Shown here: positions 33,063-39,384 of the stretch, piece after piece
Numbering within the stretch: position 1 is the stretch's first letter
Layout of the letters: each line of letters starts with the position of its first letter
NCBI RefSeq assembly: GCF_003569765.1
Contig: NZ_QXMG01000051.1
Span: forward strand, 1 to 39,384
From: Caldimonas tepidiphila
Lineage (GTDB): Bacteria; Pseudomonadota; Gammaproteobacteria; Burkholderiales; Burkholderiaceae_C
Reading direction: 5' to 3'
DNA length: 39,384 nucleotides
The notes under the pieces: model-generated
What the model was told of the DNA's origin: nothing
The model's input: only the letters and a program-made list of their open reading frames with translations
The model's database searches: none
Position numbers and translations under genes: made by a program

Positions 33063-34031
33063 ATGACCACCAGCCCTGCCCTTTCCGTCCGCGTGCGCGC
33101 CACCACCTGGGAGGCCGAGGGGATCCTCGGCTTCGAGTTGGTGCCGCTGTCGCCCGGCGAGCAACTGCCCGCTTTCACAGCCGGCGCCCACATCGACCTG
33201 TACCTGCGCGACGGCATGGTGCGCAGCTATTCGCTGCTCAACGACCCCTGCGAGACCCACCGCTACCGGATCGGCGTCAACCGCGACGCGAAAAGCCGCG
33301 GCGGATCGCAGTACCTGCACGAGGCCCTGCGCACTGGCTCCGTGCTGACCATCTCCGTGCCGCGCAACAACTTCCCGCTGGACGAGTCCTCACCCTTCAA
33401 CGTGTTCATCGCCGGCGGCATCGGCATCACGCCCCTGCTGAGCATGATCGCCCGGTCGCAGGCGCTGGGCACGCCCTGGCGCCTGCACTACGCGGCCCGC
33501 ACTCGGGCCCACGCTGGCTTCCTGGACCTGCTGGAAGGCTGGCGTGGCCAGCCCGGCGCCGAGGTGCAGCTGAACTTCGACCAGGAGCCCGGCGGGCGGA
33601 TGCTGGACCTCGCGGCCGTGATCGCGGAGCTGCCCGAGGGCGCGCACGTGTACTGCTGCGGCCCGCTTCCCATGCTCGAAGCCTACGCGCAGGCCACCGC
33701 CGCCCTGCCGCCCGGGCGGGTGCACCGCGAGTACTTCGCCGCCAAGGAAGCGGCATCCACCGACGGCGGCTTCAGCGTAGTGCTGGCGCGCAGTGGCAGG
33801 ACGGTGCCCGTGCGCGCCGGCCAGACCATCCTGGACAGTCTGATCGAAGCCGGCATCGAACCTACCTACTCGTGCCGTGAGGGCGTGTGCGGCACTTGCG
33901 AGCAGCGCGTTATCGACGGCACCCCCGACCACCGCGACCTAGTCCTCAGCGACGCGCAGAAGGCGGCCAACGACCGGATCCTGATCTGCTGCTCGGGCTC
34001 GCGCAGCCGTCGCCTAGTCCTGGACCTCTAA
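33063..34031 (+). CDS. Phthalate dioxygenase reductase/VanB-type oxidoreductase
   Basis: A 322-residue reductase of the class IA type: FMN-binding barrel (RSYS at 54-57), NAD(P)H domain (GGIGITPLLSM at 118-128; YCCGPLPML near 200) and a C-terminal plant-type [2Fe-2S] ferredoxin domain with Cys 271, 276, 279 (CREGVCGTC) and Cys 309 or 310. It would carry electrons from NAD(P)H to the Rieske oxygenase. Start at 33063 is 14 bases after the Bug stop; no strong Shine-Dalgarno is seen apart from CCAGGAC. Frame upstream of this overlaps Bug and is not coding. Confidence 0.94.
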   Translation: MTTSPALSVRVRATTWEAEGILGFELVPLSPGEQLPAFTAGAHIDLYLRDGMVRSYSLLNDPCETHRYRIGVNRDAKSRGGSQYLHEALRTGSVLTISVPRNNFPLDESSPFNVFIAGGIGITPLLSMIARSQALGTPWRLHYAARTRAHAGFLDLLEGWRGQPGAEVQLNFDQEPGGRMLDLAAVIAELPEGAHVYCCGPLPMLEAYAQATAALPPGRVHREYFAAKEAASTDGGFSVVLARSGRTVPVRAGQTILDSLIEAGIEPTYSCREGVCGTCEQRVIDGTPDHRDLVLSDAQKAANDRILICCSGSRSRRLVLDL

Positions 34032-34045
34032 CCCTTTCACACACC

Positions 34046-34834
34046 ATGACCGACTCCCTGATCACCTACGCCCTTAAGGACAAGGTTGCCTACATCGGCC
34101 TGAACCGGCCCGACAAGCGCAACGCTATCAATGATCCGCTGGTCGACGCGCTGCGTGCCGCCGTGCTGCGCGCCCACGAGGAAGCCGACGTAGCGGTACT
34201 GCACGGCCACGGCAGCAACTTCTGCGCGGGCTTGGATCTGGCCGAGGCACTGGCCCGCGCCACCGGCCAGATCAAGCCGCCGCGCAAGCGCCGCCGCCAC
34301 AACTGGCACGAGGTCTTTGACCTGATTGCACGCGGCCCCATCCCCTTCGTCGCGGCACTGCACGGCGCCGTGGTCGGCGGCGGGCTGGAGCTTGCCATGG
34401 CCGCGCACGTCCGCGTGTGCGACGAGAGCGCGCTGTTCGGCCTGCCCGAGGGCCAGCGCGGCATCTTCGTTGGCGGCGGCGGCACGGTGCGAATCCAGCG
34501 CGTGGTCGGCACCACGGTAATGACAGACATGATGCTCACTGGCCGCCTGCTCTCCCCGGCCGAGGGACTGCAGGAGTGCATCGTGCGCTACGTGGTGCCG
34601 GAGGGCGAGGCCCTGAACAAGGCCGGCGAGATCGCGGCGCGCATCGCGAAGAACAGCATCGAGACCAACTGGATGATCATCAACGTGCTACCGCGCATCC
34701 AGGACATGTCACACGACGACGGGCTGTTCGTCGAGCAGCTCAATTCCGCCCGGGCCCGCCCGCCCGAGGCCGAGGCCCGCCTGCGCGAGTTCGTGGAGGG
34801 CAAGGCCTGCAAGCTGCAAGACAACCAGACCTGA
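34046..34834 (+). CDS. Enoyl-CoA hydratase/isomerase family protein (copy 2)
   Basis: A 262-residue crotonase-fold protein with oxyanion-hole segments GSNFCAGLDLAEAL near residue 57 and AALHGAVVGGGLELAMAAHVRVCDESALFGLPEGQRGIFVGGGG near 110. The catalytic-type Glu is in LPEGQRGIF. A basic insertion (KPPRKRRRHNW) sits at about 82-92. The second catalytic-position residue (usually Glu before G-x-G) is Gly-rich here, so hydratase versus isomerase is unclear. It comes right after the reductase and before the hydroxyacyl-CoA dehydrogenase; together they form the middle of a beta-oxidation series. Confidence 0.88.
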   Translation: MTDSLITYALKDKVAYIGLNRPDKRNAINDPLVDALRAAVLRAHEEADVAVLHGHGSNFCAGLDLAEALARATGQIKPPRKRRRHNWHEVFDLIARGPIPFVAALHGAVVGGGLELAMAAHVRVCDESALFGLPEGQRGIFVGGGGTVRIQRVVGTTVMTDMMLTGRLLSPAEGLQECIVRYVVPEGEALNKAGEIAARIAKNSIETNWMIINVLPRIQDMSHDDGLFVEQLNSARARPPEAEARLREFVEGKACKLQDNQT

Positions 34835-34850
34835 CCGGAGGGACCCACCC

Positions 34851-36200
<1,350 letters not shown>

Positions 36201-36227
36201 GGACACGGAGAGAACGAGGGGGCCTGC

Positions 36228-36371
36228 ATGCAGCAGCTTCAGGAACGCATCGCCGTGGTTACCGGCTCGGCCCGCGGTAGGGGTCAGGGCGCGGCGCTCG
36301 GGCTGGCCAACGAGAGCGGAATGACCGCGGGCCAGTTCCTGCTGCCCGACGGCGGAGGCTGCCTGCTGTAG
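36228..36371 (+). pseudogene. 47-codon short-chain dehydrogenase relic (N-terminus joined to C-terminus)
   Basis: Between the hydroxyacyl-CoA dehydrogenase and the full SDR gene lies an intact 47-codon frame. Its first half is the beginning of an SDR (LQERIAVVTGSARGRGQGAAL, with the TGxxxGxG motif). Its second half is an SDR ending (GMTAGQFLLPDGGG), where the family reads TGQxxxxDGG. About 190 middle codons are missing, in frame, with GAGGGGG upstream. It is best read as the remains of a second SDR gene after an internal deletion. It may still be translated. Confidence 0.75.
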
Positions 36372-36409
36372 CCAAGGCCCCCTCTCGATACGCAAGAAAG
36401 GACGTCACC

Positions 36410-37189
36410 ATGGATCTGGGAATCCGCGGCCGCCGAGCCATCGTCTGCGCCTCCTCTCGGGGCCTCGGTTACGCATGTGCCGAGGCGTTGGCGCGCGAGG
36501 GCTGTGAGATTGTGCTCAACGGCCGCAACGAGGGCCCGCTTCAATTGACCAGCCGGCGCCTGATTGAGGCCACCGGCGCGCGTGTCACCCCAGTGGCGGC
36601 CGACCTCTGCACCGAGGAGGGCCGCCATCGACTGCTGGCGGCCTGCCAAGCGCCGGACATCCTGATCAACAACAACGGCGGACCGCCCCCCGGCCGGCTT
36701 GCCGATTGGGACCACGCAGCCTGGATGCCGGCGCTGGAGGCCAATCTCCTATCGGCCGCGCTGCTGATCCGGGCGGTGGTCCCCGGCATGCGTAAGCGGC
36801 GCTTCGGCCGCATTGTCAACATCACCTCGGCGATGGTGAAGTCGCCCCAGGCGCCGATGGGCCTGTCGGCCGCGGCACGCGCAGGCCTAACGGCGCTGAC
36901 AAAGGCGGTCTCCCGCGAGGTTGCGGTCGACAACGTCACGCTCAACAACCTCCTACCGGAGCGCATCGACACGCCGCGCCAGGAGTTTATGGCGCAGCAG
37001 CTGATGCGGGAGGCTGGCATCGACTGGGAGGAGGCGCGCCGCCGCATTGCCTCGACCCTGCCGGCGCAGCGCTTCGGAATGCCCGAGGAGTTCGGGGCTG
37101 CCTGCGCCTTCCTCTGCAGTGCTCAAGCTGCCTTCATCTCCGGCCAGAGCCTCAGCCTGGATGGCGGCGCCAGCGCGGGGCTGTTCTGA
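36410..37189 (+). CDS. Short-chain dehydrogenase/reductase-fold protein lacking Tyr-x3-Lys
   Basis: A 259-residue SDR-fold protein: ASSRGLG (residues 14-20) for the cofactor loop, INNNGGPPPG near 86 (NNAG position), Asn 112 in EANLLSAAL, Ser 139 in NITSAM, and a C-terminal GQSLSLDGGA. The catalytic Tyr-x3-Lys pair is replaced: the YSASKAGL position reads SAAARAGL, giving Ser 153 and Arg 157. A subgroup of SDR proteins in Burkholderiales shares this change. It may bind NAD(H) without normal oxidoreductase activity or use altered chemistry. Start has AAAGGACG upstream. Confidence 0.88.
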   Translation: MDLGIRGRRAIVCASSRGLGYACAEALAREGCEIVLNGRNEGPLQLTSRRLIEATGARVTPVAADLCTEEGRHRLLAACQAPDILINNNGGPPPGRLADWDHAAWMPALEANLLSAALLIRAVVPGMRKRRFGRIVNITSAMVKSPQAPMGLSAAARAGLTALTKAVSREVAVDNVTLNNLLPERIDTPRQEFMAQQLMREAGIDWEEARRRIASTLPAQRFGMPEEFGAACAFLCSAQAAFISGQSLSLDGGASAGLF

Positions 37190-37243
37190 AACGCGGCAGG
37201 GATGACGGATGAAAAACAGGTTCCAACACAGGAGATGAATTGC

Positions 37244-37993
37244 ATGAAGGCACTGGTCGCAATCAAGCGCGTCGCGGACTACAACGTGAAGGTGCGCGTG
37301 AAATCCGACGGCACGGGGGTGGACATCGCCAACGTCAAGATGAGCATGAACCCCTTTGACGAGATCGCCGTCGAGGAGGCCGTGCGCCTGAAGGAAAAGG
37401 GGGTGCTCTCCGAGGTGGTGGCGGTGTCGTGCGGCGTCGCGCAGTGCCAAGAGACGCTGCGCACGGCGATGGCGATCGGTGCGGACCGCGCGATTCTGGT
37501 CGAGACCGACGCCGAACTACAGCCGTTGGCGGTGGCCAAGATCCTCAAGGCGCTGGTGGACAAGGAGCAGCCCGACCTCGTGTTCTTGGGCAAGCAGGCG
37601 ATCGACGACGACTGCAACCAGACAGGCCAGATGCTCGCGGCTCTGCTCGATTGGCCGCAGGCCACGTTCGCCTCGAAGGTCGAGGTGGCCGACGGCCATT
37701 CGACCGTCACGCGCGAGGTCGACGGCGGTTTGGAGACGGTGAAGCTCAAACTGCCGGCGGTGGTCACGAGTGACCTGCGCCTGAACGAGCCGCGCTACGT
37801 GACGCTGCCCAACATTATGAAGGCCAAGAAGAAGCCGCTGGAGAACGTTAAACCCGACGCGCTGGGCGTGGACGTGACGCCGCGCATCAAGACGCTGAAG
37901 GTCTCCGAGCCGCCGAAGCGCGGCGCCGGCGTGAAGGTGCCCGACGTGGCGACGCTGGTCGCGAAGCTCAAGAACGAAGCCAAGGTGATCTGA
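37244..37993 (+). CDS. etfB: Electron transfer flavoprotein beta subunit
   Basis: A 249-residue ETF beta subunit, the usual length. Begins [19 protein letters not shown] and has [17 protein letters not shown] near residue 30, the AMP/flavin-site pattern [22 protein letters not shown] near 110-130 and the ...KKKPLE segment. The start at 37244 has AGGAGA 8 bases upstream; an in-frame ATG at 37202 would add 14 unlikely residues. With EtfA it carries electrons from the acyl-CoA dehydrogenases to the quinone pool through ETF dehydrogenase, which is not in the window. Confidence 0.96.
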   Translation: MKALVAIKRVADYNVKVRVKSDGTGVDIANVKMSMNPFDEIAVEEAVRLKEKGVLSEVVAVSCGVAQCQETLRTAMAIGADRAILVETDAELQPLAVAKILKALVDKEQPDLVFLGKQAIDDDCNQTGQMLAALLDWPQATFASKVEVADGHSTVTREVDGGLETVKLKLPAVVTSDLRLNEPRYVTLPNIMKAKKKPLENVKPDALGVDVTPRIKTLKVSEPPKRGAGVKVPDVATLVAKLKNEAKVI

Positions 37994-38004
37994 GGAGCGA
38001 AACG

Positions 38005-38937
38005 ATGACTGCACTCGTCATTGCCGAACACGACAACGCGGGCCTGAAGGCAGCCACGCTCAACACCGTCACTGCGGCGCTGGCCTGCAGCGGCAAGGTC
38101 CACGTGCTCGTGGCCGGCTCCAATGCCGCGGCCGCAGTCCAGGCCGCCGCGCAGATCCAGGGCGTCGCCAAGGTGCTGCACGCCGACGCGCCGCAACTCG
38201 CCGAAGGCCTGGCCGAGAACTTGGCGGCGCAGGTGCTGGCGGTCACCGTCGGCTACAGCCACATCCTCTTCCCCTCCACCGCCTCGGGAAAGAACGTCGC
38301 ACCGCGTGTCGCGGCCAAGCTCGACGTCGCACAGCTCTCCGACATCACCCAAGTCGTGAGCGCCAACACCTTCGAGCGCCCGATCTACGCCGGCAACGCG
38401 ATCGCAACCGTGCAGAGCGCCGACTCGGTGAAGGTCATTTCCGTGCGCACCACGGCCTTCGAAGCGGCGGCGGCAATTGGCGGCAATGCGGCGGTCGAGA
38501 GCGTTTCCGTCGTGGACGATGCCGGCCTCTCCAGTTTCGTTGGTCGTGAGTTCACCAAGAGCGACCGGCCGGATCTGACGGTGGCCAAGATCATCGTCTC
38601 CGGCGGCCGCGCGCTGGGGAGCAGTGAGAAGTTCATGGAGCTGCTCACGCCACTGGCTGACAAGCTCAATGCCGCGCTCGGCGCTAGCCGAGCGGCCGTC
38701 GATGCGGGTTATGCGCCCAACGACTGGCAAGTGGGCCAGACGGGCAAGATCGTAGCGCCGCAGCTCTACATTGCAGCGGGCATCTCCGGCGCAATCCAAC
38801 ACTTAGCGGGCATGAAGGATGCCAAGGTGATTGTGGCGATCAACAAGGATCCCGAGGCGCCGATCTTCGGCATTGCCGACTATGCACTGGAGGCCGATAT
38901 CTTCACCGCCGTACCCGAGATGCTGGCGGCGCTCTGA
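38005..38937 (+). CDS. etfA: Electron transfer flavoprotein alpha subunit
   Basis: A 310-residue ETF alpha subunit. The C-terminal FAD domain is clear: [13 protein letters not shown] near 210, [61 protein letters not shown] pattern to the end (residues 235-295). The N-terminal domain begins [20 protein letters not shown] lies just before ATG, 11 bases after etfB. Last intact gene of the plus-strand arm; the electron acceptor for the two dehydrogenases of the opposite arm. Confidence 0.96.
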   Translation: MTALVIAEHDNAGLKAATLNTVTAALACSGKVHVLVAGSNAAAAVQAAAQIQGVAKVLHADAPQLAEGLAENLAAQVLAVTVGYSHILFPSTASGKNVAPRVAAKLDVAQLSDITQVVSANTFERPIYAGNAIATVQSADSVKVISVRTTAFEAAAAIGGNAAVESVSVVDDAGLSSFVGREFTKSDRPDLTVAKIIVSGGRALGSSEKFMELLTPLADKLNAALGASRAAVDAGYAPNDWQVGQTGKIVAPQLYIAAGISGAIQHLAGMKDAKVIVAINKDPEAPIFGIADYALEADIFTAVPEMLAAL

Positions 38938-38949
38938 GCGAAGCGCCGC
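38926..38949 (+). terminator. 8-bp GC hairpin across the etfA stop codon
   Basis: GCGGCGCT (38926-38933) and AGCGCCGC (38942-38949) form a perfect stem with an 8-base loop that includes the etfA stop. No U-tract follows. It may end the operon transcript or only form an mRNA 3' structure. Confidence 0.35.
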
Positions 38950-39034
38950 TAGGTGGGTGGTCTCGGTATGAGGTGGTGAGGGTTTAGTTTGAACCGGGAC
39001 GACTCCTTGTGAGGTGTACTGTCACCCGTGGACA

Positions 39035-39222
39035 GCGGAAGTTGGTCCGCCCGCGCCCTGTTGCTGAAATGCTGCTGCGCGAAGACCGCCAAGGCCAGGT
39101 AGACACAGACGGCTGTGGCACTGCTGTCGGTTGTAGAAGATCTTGATCCACTCGCAAATCGCTGCCATGGCCTGCGCCCGGGTCGCCCAGCGCCGCTGGT
39201 GCACGAGCTCGGTCTTCAGGCT
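39035..39222 (-). mobile_element. Degenerate 3' end of an IS3-family transposase (orfB)
   Basis: On the minus strand, SLKTELVHQRRWATRAQA...EWIKIFYNRQQCHSRL is the familiar C-terminal pattern of IS3-type integrase-domain transposases (FxSLKTEL, Y-R-S-A-x, FYNRxRRHSxLGY). Near 39103-39112 the frame shifts: the tail YLALAVFAQQHFSNRARA continues in another frame, so it cannot give a working end. The N-terminal part with most DDE residues is missing, and no terminal inverted repeat is clear. It is a relic joined in frame to a permease fragment. Confidence 0.78.
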
Positions 39223-39384
39223 GCCCAGGCCCGCGCCGACCAGCGTGCTCGCGTGCACCCAGGCGACGCTGGCCGCTCCCGTGCCCCACTCCCGGTTGGG
39301 CGGCTTGAGCAGGATCGGCACGGCCGTCACCGCGCCGAAGCCCAGCGAGGCGATCGCCAGCGCGAGCGCCGCGAGCCACCAGCC
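39223..39384 (-). pseudogene. MFS permease N-terminal fragment, truncated by the IS3 relic
   Basis: The minus strand from the right edge reads WWLAALALAIASLGFGAVTAVPILLKP, a transmembrane segment, then NREWGTGAASVAWVHASTLVGAGLG, the typical end of helix 1 and start of helix 2 in major facilitator permeases (LLKPLxxEFGWxR...). At 39222 it runs, without frame change, into transposase sequence. The gene start is beyond the window. It is a broken transporter gene; substrate cannot be inferred. Confidence 0.6.

Noticed and set aside
37202-37243. Upstream ATG for etfB adding 14 residues
   Set aside because: The ATG at 37244 has a proper AGGAGA and begins at the conserved [10 protein letters not shown].
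38984-39379. 131-codon minus-strand frame at the right edge
   Set aside because: Low-complexity Ala/Arg/Gly frame; the neighbouring frame carries the permease and transposase homology.

Overview
The window is GC-rich, densely coded DNA that reads as an aromatic-acid catabolic island of a betaproteobacterium, most likely Burkholderiales (Comamonadaceae or Alcaligenaceae type). The reasons are five separate Bug/TctC-type periplasmic binding proteins, an mhp cluster with Bug genes inserted in it, and the codon and GC style. Nothing here fixes the species. No rRNA, tRNA or CRISPR array was seen.

Layout. (1) 1-650: a truncated aldehyde dehydrogenase running off the left edge, ending at a scar with a short inverted repeat. 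(2) 652-4777, minus strand: sulfatase, Bug protein, SulP anion permease, with a divergent LysR gene (4890-5786). (3) 5915-15393: IclR regulator (minus) and a divergent mhp-type operon (mhpA-B-D-bug-F-E-C-bug) for meta-cleavage of 3-(3-hydroxyphenyl)propionate-like acids to pyruvate and acetyl-CoA. A near-perfect MhpR-type palindrome lies in the IclR/mhpA gap. (4) 15406-28148, minus strand, a 13-gene operon: ADP-forming acyl-CoA synthetase, two acyl-CoA dehydrogenases, Bug protein, thiolase-like protein, a 28-codon ORF, DUF35 protein, class III CoA transferase, LigB-fold protein, three tandem RraA/CHA-aldolase paralogues, enoyl-CoA hydratase and thioesterase. (5) 28483-38937, plus strand, divergent from (4): GntR regulator, RidA, a LigJ-like hydratase, Rieske oxygenase, Bug protein, its reductase, enoyl-CoA hydratase, 3-hydroxyacyl-CoA dehydrogenase, a 47-codon SDR relic, an atypical SDR, etfB and etfA. 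(6) 38938-39384: a degenerate IS3-type transposase 3' end fused to a truncated MFS permease that runs off the right edge.

How it fits together. The two arms around the GntR gene look like one regulon of about 23 kb. I infer that the Rieske oxygenase/reductase hydroxylates an aromatic acid and that the LigB-fold protein, LigJ-like hydratase and RraA aldolases handle a 4,5-type (gallate/protocatechuate-like) ring-cleavage route. The CoA ligase, dehydrogenases, hydratases, hydroxyacyl-CoA dehydrogenase, thiolase and ETF would handle a side chain or alicyclic acid by beta-oxidation. The substrate is not determinable from sequence. The LigB-fold protein has Gln where the second iron-ligand His is expected, which makes the ring-cleavage step the least certain and most interesting part. 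Both window edges carry truncated genes, which suggests the island was assembled by recombination.
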